29,220 nucleotides of DNA from NCBI GenBank assembly GCA_018378775.1, contig JAGZWV010000019.1, positions 1 to 29,220 of the forward strand, read 5' to 3'. The translations under genes were made by a program, and so were the position numbers. Positions 17,648-24,649 of this stretch are shown piece after piece; position 1 is the stretch's first letter; every line of letters begins with the position of its first letter. The notes below the pieces were generated by a model that made no database searches, was not told where the DNA came from, and worked only from the letters and a program-made list of their open reading frames with translations. This DNA is from Collinsella sp. (lineage in GTDB: Bacteria > Actinomycetota > Coriobacteriia > Coriobacteriales > Coriobacteriaceae).

Positions 17648-19303
17648 CTACTTGATAAACGGGTTCAGCCTGGCCTCTAACGGATTGAGCTCGTACATGG
17701 TTGCAAAGCACTCACGACCATAATCGGAGTCGTTGCTCCAGCTACCCTGGTCGACGTCGTACTCTGCATCCAGACGAATCCACTCCTCCGGCTTGTTCTT
17801 CTCGTGCTTGTTACAGAAGTAGCGCTGGTACTCGACCTCGTGCTCAAACTCAAACTCGGCATCCGAACCGCGTCCGGCATACTCGTCGACCGACGTCAGG
17901 TTGCCGTACTCGTCGTAATAGAACTCCGCATAGCCGCCGCGCTCGGAATCGATCCTGTCGAGCTTTCCGTCGCTGTACGAATAATCCACCGCTGCGTACG
18001 AGTTCAGCGAGCCGTAGTCGTTGCCGTGCGAGTCATATGCCACAGGCGAGATACGCGAAATGTTGCCGTCCTTGCCATACTCGTAGCCCGCGGTAATCGT
18101 CCACGTAGTTCCCACCGTGTCGCCCTGGCAGTCCAGCGTAAAGGACGTCGCGCGATCCTTGTCGTATCCGTACGAATACACGACCGTCCGAGGATTGGCC
18201 GGGCTGGTATCGGTGTTGGTCACCATGTTGCCGTCCTGGTAGACATACGTGCTCGCGCTCTCGCCGTAACCCGCATGGGTCGTCTTGTTGATCAGGTTTC
18301 CGTCCGCGTCGTAGGTAAACGTCGTGGTGCTCGACGAATCGCTCATGTCGGCATCGCAGTCGATGCGCGTGACGTTACCGTCGGCGTCGTACGTAAACGT
18401 GTTGACGTTCTCGTAACCGCCCGCCAGATCTTCCCCAATCTCCGAAATGCGATGCGACTCATCGTGCTCGACGCTGTAGCTTACACCGCCACCTTGCTTG
18501 ACGGCAGACGTGAAGCCCGTGACGTAGCCGTTTTCATCGCGCTCGATCTCGTAGATATCGCCGTACTGGTCCGATTTATCGGTGCCTTCATAGGACACCG
18601 GCAGCCACAGCTCGTCGAGCTGCGTGTCCTTAATGCCGCCAACCTTCGTATCCTGCGGCAGTGCCAACGTGGCGAGCTTCTTTTTACCCGAAAGATCGAC
18701 GCTTTTGAGCTCCCCGGCATTTGAAAGGTCGAGCTTCTCGATGTTGTCGCAACCGTCCAGGTTAACGACGGTGACGTTGCTCGCCGAGTTAAGCTCGACG
18801 GTCTTAAGGTCGCCGCAGCCCGAGAGGTCCAGGTTGACGAGTTTATCCCCACCGTATTCCACACTGGTAACGTTGGGGAACACCTTGCCCAGACCCTGCG
18901 TTGACGTAACGCCGTCCAGCTCGATCGACGTCACCGCCTTGGCCTCGTCGCGTGAGATACGGCCGTCACCGTTAGTGTCGTACTTGGTCGAGACAAGCGC
19001 ACGCATGCCGCTGTCCGGAAAGATTTTCTCGTCGATAGGCGTGGTCGCGATCTGCGTAAAGTAGAACAGCGCACCGCCGCCGATGCCCGCCGCCACGGCA
19101 AGCACCGCGGCAAGGGCGATGAGGGGCTTCTTGGAACGCTTGCGCCGCACGGGCTGCTGCACGGGCACGTATTGCCCAGGAGCGGGCGTGGCAGGCTGGG
19201 GTTGCTGCGTGGCCGCAACCTGGTCGGGTGCTACGGGCGCGCCGCATACGGGGCAAAAGAGGGCGTCGTCGACAAGCGGCGTGCCACACGAGCGACAAAA
19301 CAT
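17648..19303 (-). CDS. Mosaic membrane protein: zinc ribbon, TM helix, EF-hand-like, LRR and YD-like repeats
   Basis: This 551-residue protein is built in blocks. It has an N-terminal zinc ribbon (Cys3, 6, 17, 20) and a Pro/Gln linker with RRKRSKK. One transmembrane helix spans about 59-83. A dockerin/EF-hand-like loop, DTNGDGRISRDE, is at 109-120. About five LRR-like strands cover 125-235 (NLDLSGCGDLKTVEL, NLDGCDNIEKLDLSN). A Tyr-rich region at about 255-510 has YDADGNVTRID, YDADGNLINKT, YGKDGNISRIS and YDEYGNLTSVD, resembling RHS/YD repeats. The basic run before the helix places the repeats outside the cell. It is a likely surface binding or adhesion protein; the ligand is unknown. ATG 19303 has AAGGAG 6 nt upstream. 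Identical hairpins flank it on both sides. Confidence 0.85.
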   Translation of the reverse strand: MFCRSCGTPLVDDALFCPVCGAPVAPDQVAATQQPQPATPAPGQYVPVQQPVRRKRSKKPLIALAAVLAVAAGIGGGALFYFTQIATTPIDEKIFPDSGMRALVSTKYDTNGDGRISRDEAKAVTSIELDGVTSTQGLGKVFPNVTSVEYGGDKLVNLDLSGCGDLKTVELNSASNVTVVNLDGCDNIEKLDLSNAGELKSVDLSGKKKLATLALPQDTKVGGIKDTQLDELWLPVSYEGTDKSDQYGDIYEIERDENGYVTGFTSAVKQGGGVSYSVEHDESHRISEIGEDLAGGYENVNTFTYDADGNVTRIDCDADMSDSSSTTTFTYDADGNLINKTTHAGYGESASTYVYQDGNMVTNTDTSPANPRTVVYSYGYDKDRATSFTLDCQGDTVGTTWTITAGYEYGKDGNISRISPVAYDSHGNDYGSLNSYAAVDYSYSDGKLDRIDSERGGYAEFYYDEYGNLTSVDEYAGRGSDAEFEFEHEVEYQRYFCNKHEKNKPEEWIRLDAEYDVDQGSWSNDSDYGRECFATMYELNPLEARLNPFIK

Positions 19304-19390
19304 GACGGGCTCCTTTCGGTTCATTCCTTCCACCATGAAGGTAAACCCAAAAATGCAGCCCTTGTTGCGCAACAAAGCCAAGCGGGAGCC

Positions 19391-19428
19391 AAACCACCAC
19401 AAAGGGGACAGGCACCTTTGTGGTGGTT
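19391..19428. repeat. CCACCACAAAGG hairpin, copy 2
   Basis: Same sequence and orientation as copy 1 over 38 bp (stem AACCACCACAAAGG/CCTTTGTGGTGGTT, loop GGACAGGCA). It lies upstream of the mosaic LRR/YD gene and just before the hicA promoter. Confidence 0.85.
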
Positions 19429-19435
19429 CGAACAC

Positions 19436-19464
19436 TTGTTCTATACGTACACATGTTCTATAGT
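19436..19464 (+). promoter_or_regulatory. Promoter of hicAB
   Basis: TTGTTC (19436-19441) and TATAGT (19459-19464) are separated by 17 bp. It lies 60 bp upstream of hicA. GTTCTATA occurs twice across it (19438-19445 and 19455-19462). Confidence 0.65.
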
Positions 19465-19489
19465 AGGGATGCTTGCATCGGACTTAAAT

Positions 19490-19510
19490 TGCAACTAGGA
19501 TATAGTTGCA
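19490..19510. promoter_or_regulatory. Palindromic site before hicA, probable HicB operator
   Basis: TGCAACTA and TAGTTGCA are perfect inverted 8-mers separated by GGATA. The site sits about 25 nt past the -10 box and 14 nt before hicA. HicB antitoxins commonly bind palindromes in their own promoter region; assignment to HicB is inference. Confidence 0.6.
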
Positions 19511-19524
19511 GAATGTGAGGCGGG

Positions 19525-19788
19525 ATGACGCGGACCGATAAACTCATCGCCCAACTACTTAGCTGCCCTTCGACGTATCGGTATACCGATTTTTTAAAAG
19601 TCATGGCTTCATATGGCTTTGAAATGGACAACAAAGGCAAGACATCCGGATCGCGCGTTCGCTTCTACAGGCCATCAGATGGCAGGATGTTCGTAATGCA
19701 CGCGCCACATCCATCTGACGAATTGACAGCGGGGACCATTCGAAACATCGTTCGATTTCTGCAAGATGTCGGAGGTAGTCATGAGTAA
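19525..19788 (+). CDS. hicA: HicA-family toxin (mRNA interferase)
   Basis: This 87-residue toxin belongs to a type II toxin-antitoxin pair. HicA is a small double-stranded-RNA-binding-fold RNase that cleaves mRNA when HicB is lost. The family outline is present: an N-terminal helix (TDKLIAQLLSCPSTYRYTDFLKVMASYGFEM), then SGSRVRFYRP, then MHAPHPSDELTAGTIRNIVRFLQDVG. It is the GSRVRF/HxPHP variant rather than the GSH variant, so the functional histidine would be in HAPHP; this is recalled family knowledge. GAGG lies upstream of ATG 19525. It overlaps hicB by 8 nt. Base composition is visibly lower in GC than the flanking genes, as is common for transferred TA modules. Confidence 0.92.
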   Translation: MTRTDKLIAQLLSCPSTYRYTDFLKVMASYGFEMDNKGKTSGSRVRFYRPSDGRMFVMHAPHPSDELTAGTIRNIVRFLQDVGGSHE

Positions 19789-20110
19789 CGTTTTGGCATA
19801 CAAGGGTTATTTCGCCCCAGTCGAGTTCGATGCCGAACAGCATGTGCTAACAGGTATGGTCACCGGCATTAGGGATGCAATTGTGTTTGAAGGCTCTACG
19901 GTTAAAGAAGTGGAACAATGCTTCCACGACGCCGTCGACGATTACCTTGAGTTTTGCGCCGAGAAGGGCAAGGAACCCGAGCGGGCTTTTAAGGGGTCGT
20001 TCAACGTAAGAACGGGCTCTGAGCTCCACAAGCAAGCAGCGCTGGCAGCGGCAAAGAAGGGTGAGTCACTCAATAAGTTTGTGACTGAGGCGATTGCTGC
20101 GGCGTTATAG
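19781..20110 (+). CDS. hicB: HicB-family antitoxin
   Basis: This 109-residue antitoxin is paired with hicA. The N-terminal degraded-RNase-H-like HicB fold reads YKGYFAPVEFDAEQHVLTGMVTGIRDAIVFEGSTVKEVEQCFHDAVDDYLEFC. The C-terminus, KEPERAFKGSFNVRTGSELHKQAALAAAKKGESLNKFVTEAI, is a ribbon-helix-helix DNA-binding module. It would neutralise HicA and repress the operon, probably at the 19490-19510 palindrome. ATG 19781 has GGAGG 5 nt upstream, inside the hicA reading frame, and the genes share ATGAGTAA. This favours translational coupling. No anomalies were noted. Confidence 0.93.
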   Translation: MSNVLAYKGYFAPVEFDAEQHVLTGMVTGIRDAIVFEGSTVKEVEQCFHDAVDDYLEFCAEKGKEPERAFKGSFNVRTGSELHKQAALAAAKKGESLNKFVTEAIAAAL

Positions 20111-20124
20111 CATTAACGCACAGG

Positions 20125-20243
20125 CCCAAACAACCACAAAGGGCGCAGTTCACAGGCATATTTGCGGTGACTTTACTGCCCATATCGCGTTTGCCCAGAT
20201 AAAAGCTGCCAAAATAAACCTGTCCCTTTTTGGTAGGTTTGGG
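20125..20243. repeat. Degenerate REP-like sequences between hicB and the fau gene
   Basis: AACCACAAAGGGCGCAGTTC (20130-20149) and the following CACAGGCATATTTGCGGTGA look like a decayed copy of the CCACCACAAAGG hairpin. AAACCTGTCCCTTTTTGGT with AGGTTT (20216-20240) forms another small hairpin of related GGGACAGG type. No gene is visible in this stretch. Confidence 0.5.
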
Positions 20244-20256
20244 AGATGAGACTGGG

Positions 20257-20853
20257 ATGGATAAGGCTGAGTTGCGGCGGGCAGTGATTGCTCGGCGCGA
20301 TGCTATTGATTTGGATGTTCGGGCGGCAAAGTCCGCCGCTATCTGCGCGCGGCTTGTTGAGCTGATGGAGCCCAGCGGCGCTGCGGGCCAACGCACCGTT
20401 GCCGTCTATGCCGCGATGGGTTCCGAGGTCGACCCAGCCGCGTTTGCCGCCGCGGCCGTCGCGCGTGGCTGGCGCGTAGCCTATCCGTGCATGCTCTCGG
20501 CAAGCGACGCCGCCGCATGCGGCCAGCGCATGTGCATGCGGGCAGTCTCTGCCGGCGATGCGTCCGAGGCCCCGTTTATCGCCCACCCTACGCGGGCCTT
20601 CGCAGCCACGGACGTCGACAGCGACCACTTCCCCATCGTGCCCGCCGCCGAGCTCGACATGGTTGTCGTGCCGCTCGTGGCTTTCGACCGCACCGGCGCG
20701 CGCCTGGGCTACGGCGGCGGCTGTTACGACCGCTACCTGCCCACGCTTTCGGCAACATGCCAGGTCGTCGGCATCGCCTTTGACGAGCAACGCGTCGACC
20801 ACGTTCCCACCGATGCGCACGACCTGCCGCTGTCCCACATCGTCAGCGCCTAG
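20257..20853 (+). CDS. fau: 5-formyltetrahydrofolate cyclo-ligase
   Basis: This 198-residue enzyme converts 5-formyl-THF to 5,10-methenyl-THF with ATP, returning stored folate to one-carbon metabolism. The N-terminal MDKAELRRAVIARRDAID is typical of the family (basic, arginine-rich). AVYAAMGSEVDPAAFAAAA carries the substrate/ATP region. The signature GYGGGCYDRYLP begins at residue 151. The end, VVGIAFDEQRV..VPTDAHDLPLSHIVS, is also characteristic. The frame is open from 20230, but ATG 20257 matches the family N-terminus and has GGGAGATGAG about 10 nt upstream. It is monocistronic and convergent with the AbiEi-like gene. Confidence 0.93.
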   Translation: MDKAELRRAVIARRDAIDLDVRAAKSAAICARLVELMEPSGAAGQRTVAVYAAMGSEVDPAAFAAAAVARGWRVAYPCMLSASDAAACGQRMCMRAVSAGDASEAPFIAHPTRAFAATDVDSDHFPIVPAAELDMVVVPLVAFDRTGARLGYGGGCYDRYLPTLSATCQVVGIAFDEQRVDHVPTDAHDLPLSHIVSA

Positions 20854-20877
20854 CCGCCGCTGTATCGCACCCGCAAG

Positions 20878-20996
20878 ATGAGCGTGGAAAATCTCCCACT
20901 TTGAGCCCCCTTACGAGCCAAAAACGGGAGATTATCCATGCTCATTCAACAAGCGTCCGAAAATCCACGCTCGTCCGTCCGATTTTCCACGCTTGT
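20878..20996. repeat. CCACGCTCGT repeat locus 2: palindrome plus two units
   Basis: The palindrome 20878-20945 (ATGAGCGTGGAAAATCTCCC... with ...GGGAGATTATCCATGCTCAT) is followed by 19-bp units at 20956-20974 and 20978-20996 (step 22). The right palindrome arm, aligned as a unit at 20927-20945, lies 29 bp before the first unit. It fills the gap between two convergent genes. Confidence 0.85.
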
Positions 20997-21020
20997 GCAG
21001 CCAAACGCCCTGCAACTGCC

Positions 21021-21983
21021 TCAGCACGCACGCGGCACGCCGGCGACCTTGAGCTTGCGATCGAGTTTTGTCGGATCCCTTAGATCATCCCAGCACAAGC
21101 GCACGATTTTGCAGTTATCAAGCAGCGAAAGCCTCGACTCGCGCTGGCGCTCATCGAACTGCGCCTTCGCGAGCTTGCCCTCCTCCGCCGCCTTCTCGCT
21201 TTTAACGAATCCGTCGAACTCCCCGATAATCAGCCGGTCGCCCACGCGCCACAAGTAGTCGACGCGATACGGTCGTCCCGGCTCAACCGGGTCGAACAGC
21301 TCAACTTGCAGCTCCGGCGTCTGCCAGCCGCGCTCGATCATCAGGGCACGCGCCTTGGACTCGCCGCCGCTTTCCGACAGCCCATCGGCACATCGTGCAA
21401 CCCTGCGCGCCGTCACAACGCCGCGACGATTCAGGCCAAGCTTGTCGACAGTCTCAACGAGATGCTCCTTCGACAAAAGTTGCTCATGGAGCGCCGAATC
21501 CGCGATGATCAGTCCCTCGACAAACGATGCATCGACCAAGCAATCCGTAATCGTTTGATCGATATCGGTTACGGCGATATCCATCTGGGTGGCCCGTGTT
21601 TGACGAGCATAGCGATGACGAATGACCTGAGAGCCCGGCGTCGTCGATTGGGCTGGCATCGCGGCGATATGGATGTGCGTCAAATTGGCATGCGAAACCG
21701 AAAGGCCATAGATAACAGCCGCCGTATAGGAGCAAAATGTCCAGTCGGGGTGCTTTTGCGCAAGCGCCCGCACCCGATGCAGATAACGCTGCCGAAACTT
21801 GAGCTCGGACCAGTATTCCGGACGCGCATACAGCCCCGGCATGACCGCTTCGAGACTTCCCGCCTCCGCCCGCCGCTCAATCTGCTTTGCCTCCGCCGCC
21901 GTGCGCGCGTACACGCAGCTCATCTGCTGTTCGCATGCTTTAATGTGACTTGCAAGCCTTTGATTCGCCGTCATGTTTCCCAT
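21021..21983 (-). CDS. AbiEi-like antitoxin/regulator fused to a nuclease-like C-terminal domain
   Basis: This 320-residue protein has a start-to-middle region resembling AbiEi-type proteins: a helical N-terminus (RLASHIKACEQQMSCVYARTAAEAKQIERRAEAGSLEAVMPGLYAR), then SYTAAVIYGLSV and HIHIAAMPAQS. AbiEi is the antitoxin/repressor of type IV AbiE systems. The C-terminal 100 residues (RPYRVDYLWRVGDRLIIGEFDGFVKSEKA...) follow the D-xxW...E-x-DG pattern of Vsr/DUF559-type restriction-fold domains. No AbiEii nucleotidyltransferase toxin is adjacent. ATG 21983 has GGGAGG 5 nt upstream; in-frame extension to 22046 lacks a ribosome site. The fused architecture suggests a stand-alone defence or regulatory protein. 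Domain calls are by pattern only. Confidence 0.72.
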   Translation of the reverse strand: MGNMTANQRLASHIKACEQQMSCVYARTAAEAKQIERRAEAGSLEAVMPGLYARPEYWSELKFRQRYLHRVRALAQKHPDWTFCSYTAAVIYGLSVSHANLTHIHIAAMPAQSTTPGSQVIRHRYARQTRATQMDIAVTDIDQTITDCLVDASFVEGLIIADSALHEQLLSKEHLVETVDKLGLNRRGVVTARRVARCADGLSESGGESKARALMIERGWQTPELQVELFDPVEPGRPYRVDYLWRVGDRLIIGEFDGFVKSEKAAEEGKLAKAQFDERQRESRLSLLDNCKIVRLCWDDLRDPTKLDRKLKVAGVPRAC

Positions 21984-22020
21984 GTCGCCTCCCAAATCTT
22001 GGAACGGCGCAAACGTACCA

Positions 22021-22080
22021 GACGGTTTCATGCGAAGTCTGACCAAATACCGTCCAGGCGCTGACCAAATGCTTGACGGT
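22021..22080 (-). promoter_or_regulatory. Direct repeats upstream of the AbiEi-like gene
   Basis: CTGACCAAAT occurs at 22039-22048 and 22061-22070, exactly 22 bp or two helical turns apart. GACGGT (22021-22026 and 22075-22080) and ACCGTC (22050-22055) surround them. The array lies 56-88 bp upstream of the gene start and suits a dimeric regulator, perhaps the AbiEi-like protein itself. The rest of 22081-22280 shows nothing else I can support. Confidence 0.5.
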
Positions 22081-22280
22081 TTTGGACGTTTTAGGCTGAT
22101 GTCTTATATCTGCAGGTAGGGCGGTTGTCGAGAGGTCCCTGTCTCCACATTTTGAGGCCTTGGTCCATCGGATTATCAGAAAGAAAAACCCGTCGAGATT
22201 CAAGACTACGCCAAATGCGACTTTGCCTCTGCACGCACCGTCGCTTAGCCGAGCCATCGGCATCTACATGCCTAAAAAAT

Positions 22281-22397
22281 GAGCGTGGATAATCTCCCGT
22301 TTTGAGCCTAGTTTCAAGCCAAAAGTGGGAGATTATCCACGCTCGATTTGTAAATGTCCGAAAATCCACGCTCGTCCGTCCGGATATCCACGCTCGT
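22281..22397. repeat. CCACGCTCGT repeat locus 3: palindrome plus two units
   Basis: The palindrome 22281-22344 pairs GAGCGTGGATAATCTCCC with GGGAGATTATCCACGCTC, a perfect 18-bp arm, around a partly paired centre. Units follow at 22357-22375 and 22379-22397 (step 22). The arm-to-unit step is 29. Layout and orientation match locus 2. It lies just past the metA stop codon. Confidence 0.88.
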
Positions 22398-22426
22398 CAC
22401 GCCGCCGGCACAGCAGCAGCCGTAGC

Positions 22427-23353
22427 CTAGTGCTCCTCGCCGGCTCGGGCTAGGTCGTAGGGCGTGGTCTGGTAGACGTAGTAGTTGAGCCAGTTGGTGT
22501 AGAACAGCTGAGCTTGGCTGCGCCAGACGTTGCGCGGCTCGGCGGTGGGGTCGTCACCTGGGAAGTAATGCGCCGGCACCTGGGGGTTGAGCCCGCGCTT
22601 CACGTCGCGCTCGTACTCCAGGCGCAACGTGTCGGTATCGTACTCGGGATGGCCAAAGACAAAGAAGCGGCGGCTGTCGGTCGACTTGACGATGTACAAG
22701 CCCACCTCGTCGGACACGGCCACGACCTCAAGCTGCGGCTCGGCCTCCACGTCCTCGCGGCGCACATCGGTGTTGCGCGAATGCACGGCATAGAAGCGGT
22801 CGTCGAAGCCGCGGACCAGCGGGCTTTGCGGCTTCACCAGATAATGCTCGAACACGCCACTCGCCTTTGCCGGTAGATCGTACTTCTGGATACCGTAATG
22901 ATGGTACAGGCCGGCCTGTGCGCCCCAACAAATGTGCAGCGTAGAGTGCACGTGCGTGGTGGACCAATCCATGATCTGGCAGAGTTCGGGCCAGTAGTCG
23001 ACCTCTTCGAACGGCATCTGCTCCACCGGCGCGCCCGTGATGATCAGGCCGTCGTAGTGGATGTCGCGGATGTCGTCGAACGTGCGGTAGAACGTCTCCA
23101 GGTGGCCGGCGCTTACGTGCGTGGCCTCGTGCGTCTTGGTGCGCAGCAGGTCCACCTCCACCTGCAGCGGCGTATTGGAGAGCTTGCGCATGATTTGCGT
23201 CTCGGTGGCGATCTTGGTGGGCATGAGGTTGAGGATGAGCACGCGCAGCGGACGGATGTCCTGGTGCAACGCGCGGTACTCGGTCATGACAAAGATGTTC
23301 TCGCTCTCGAGCTGCGCGGCGGCAGGGAGGGCGTCGGGGATGCGAATGGGCAT
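22427..23353 (-). CDS. metA: Homoserine O-acyltransferase (MetA type; acetyl-CoA predicted)
   Basis: This 308-residue enzyme acylates homoserine in the first committed step of methionine synthesis. It opens MPIRIPDALPAAAQLESENIFVM. The glutamine-amidotransferase-like fold is clear: LRVLILNLMPTK, ITGAPVEQMPFEEVDYW, catalytic Cys142 in HICWGAQAGLY, and His235/Glu237 in FGHPEYD. Position 111 is Glu (TGAPVEQ). In characterised MetA proteins, Glu at 111 goes with acetyl-CoA and Gly with succinyl-CoA, so homoserine O-acetyltransferase activity is predicted despite the usual succinyltransferase label. AAGGAG lies 5 nt before ATG 23353. No SAM riboswitch or Met T-box was recognised upstream. It appears to be transcribed alone. 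Confidence 0.96.
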   Translation of the reverse strand: MPIRIPDALPAAAQLESENIFVMTEYRALHQDIRPLRVLILNLMPTKIATETQIMRKLSNTPLQVEVDLLRTKTHEATHVSAGHLETFYRTFDDIRDIHYDGLIITGAPVEQMPFEEVDYWPELCQIMDWSTTHVHSTLHICWGAQAGLYHHYGIQKYDLPAKASGVFEHYLVKPQSPLVRGFDDRFYAVHSRNTDVRREDVEAEPQLEVVAVSDEVGLYIVKSTDSRRFFVFGHPEYDTDTLRLEYERDVKRGLNPQVPAHYFPGDDPTAEPRNVWRSQAQLFYTNWLNYYVYQTTPYDLARAGEEH

Positions 23354-23564
23354 GGATGCTCCTTACGAGTCAGTTGCAGCTATGGTACAACGAGCGGCCC
23401 CATCCGCGCGAGCACATCGCCCAGCGATGCCGTCAGCGGCCCAAATCGCTCCAAAAGTAGAGATTAAAGCATGTCCCAAAAAACTACTTCGCTTTAGCCT
23501 AGCAAAGTGACGGCAGGACGCTACAATGGTTCGACGCGAAAAACTCGGCCGAAAGGATACATAT

Positions 23565-24542
23565 ATGTACCAGACGCGTAAGATCGGTGTGGTCGGCCAG
23601 GGCCACGTAGGAGCACATGTCGCCAACAGCCTGCTTATGCAGGGCATTGCCGACGAGCTGTACCTGTGTGATATCAACGAGGCCAAGGTTACGTCCGAGG
23701 TCCAGGACCTGCGCGACTCCCTTTCGTTTGTCCCGTATAACACCAAGATCGTCAACTGCTACGACCACTACGAGGAGCTGGCCTGCTGCGACGTCATCGT
23801 CAACGCCGCCGGCAAGGTCGCGCTGGCCGCCGGCAACCGCGACGGCGAGCTGTTCTTTACCACCGACGCCGCCCGCACCTTTGCCAAACGCATCGTCGAC
23901 GCCGGCTTTGACGGCATCTTCGTGAGCATCTCCAACCCCTGCGACGTCGTGTGCACCGAGCTGTGGCACCTGACCGGCTACGATCCCAAGAAGATCATCG
24001 GCTCGGGCTGCGGCCTGGACTCCGCCCGCCTGCGCACCGAGATCTCCAAGAAGGTCGGCGTGAGCCCCAAGTCCATCGACGCCTACATGATCGGCGAGCA
24101 CGGCTTTAGCCAGCTTGCCGCCTTTAAGGCCGCGACCATCGCCGGCAAGAGCCTCAACGAGCTTCAGGCCGAAAACCCCGACAAGTACGCCTTTGACCAC
24201 ATGGAGGTCGAGGAGCTCGCGCGCAAGGGCGGCTATGTGACCTACCAGGGCAAGCAGTGCACCGAGTACGCCGTCGCCAACTCCGCCGCGCGCGTCTGCG
24301 CCGCCGTGCTGCACAACGAGCACGCCGTGCTTTCCGCCTCCACGCTCATGACCGGCCAGTATGGCGAAGAGGGCATCTTTACCTCCCTGCCGTGCGTGAT
24401 CGGTGCCGAGGGCGTCGAGGAGGTCTATACGCTGGACCTGTCCGAGCACGAGCTCGAGGGCTTCCACAAGAGCTGCCAGCACATCCGTGACAACATCGCC
24501 CAGCTCGACTGGTGGGACGCCGAGGCCTACGACGCAAAGTAG
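23565..24542 (+). CDS. L-lactate/2-hydroxyacid dehydrogenase (LDH/MDH family)
   Basis: This 325-residue NAD-dependent dehydrogenase interconverts a 2-oxoacid and an L-2-hydroxyacid. The Rossmann GQGHVGAHVAN is at the N-terminus, with Asp of YLCDINEAK as the NAD-ribose contact. Further hallmarks are VSISNPCDVV, LDSARLRTEI (substrate Arg and the catalytic-pair Asp) and GEHGFSQ (catalytic His). The mobile loop, AGKVALAAGNRDGEL, is unlike the LDH AGANQKPGETR and looks closer to L-2-hydroxyisocaproate dehydrogenases, so the preferred substrate is uncertain. The frame is open from 23526, but ATG 23565 has AAAGG 8 nt upstream and begins at the conserved MYQTRKIGVVG. A TACAAT box is at 23522-23527. 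A strong terminator follows. Confidence 0.88.
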   Translation: MYQTRKIGVVGQGHVGAHVANSLLMQGIADELYLCDINEAKVTSEVQDLRDSLSFVPYNTKIVNCYDHYEELACCDVIVNAAGKVALAAGNRDGELFFTTDAARTFAKRIVDAGFDGIFVSISNPCDVVCTELWHLTGYDPKKIIGSGCGLDSARLRTEISKKVGVSPKSIDAYMIGEHGFSQLAAFKAATIAGKSLNELQAENPDKYAFDHMEVEELARKGGYVTYQGKQCTEYAVANSAARVCAAVLHNEHAVLSASTLMTGQYGEEGIFTSLPCVIGAEGVEEVYTLDLSEHELEGFHKSCQHIRDNIAQLDWWDAEAYDAK

Positions 24543-24584
24543 GCCGCTGGCTGCCGCAACCTTGCGAATCGAAGCACGATACTA

Positions 24585-24625
24585 AGCGGGCCGCGCCGGA
24601 AATCCCCGGCGCGGCCCGCTTTTTT
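24585..24625 (+). terminator. Terminator of the LDH-family gene
   Basis: A perfect 15-bp stem pairs AGCGGGCCGCGCCGG with CCGGCGCGGCCCGCT (6-nt loop) and is followed by TTTTT. It lies 42 nt after the stop codon. The 14-mer CTTGCGAATCGAAG occurs on both sides of it (24561-24574 and 24641-24654). Confidence 0.93.
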
Positions 24626-24649
24626 GACTCACGCAGTGCCCTTGCGAAT

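Noticed and set aside
19438..19462. GTTCTATA pair before hicA as a true GntR-regulated site
   Set aside because: Half-site spacing (17) differs from the 10-bp step in the GntR-FrlB region and the boxes overlap an ordinary promoter. Kept only as a low-interest note.
22091..22369. 92-codon minus-strand frame between the AbiEi-like gene and metA
   Set aside because: It begins inside repeat locus 3, has no ribosome site and shows no recognisable protein features.
23354..23564. SAM riboswitch or Met T-box upstream of metA
   Set aside because: No T-box GGTGGTACCGCG motif, no terminator/antiterminator pair and no recognisable SAM-aptamer core were seen in the divergent gap.
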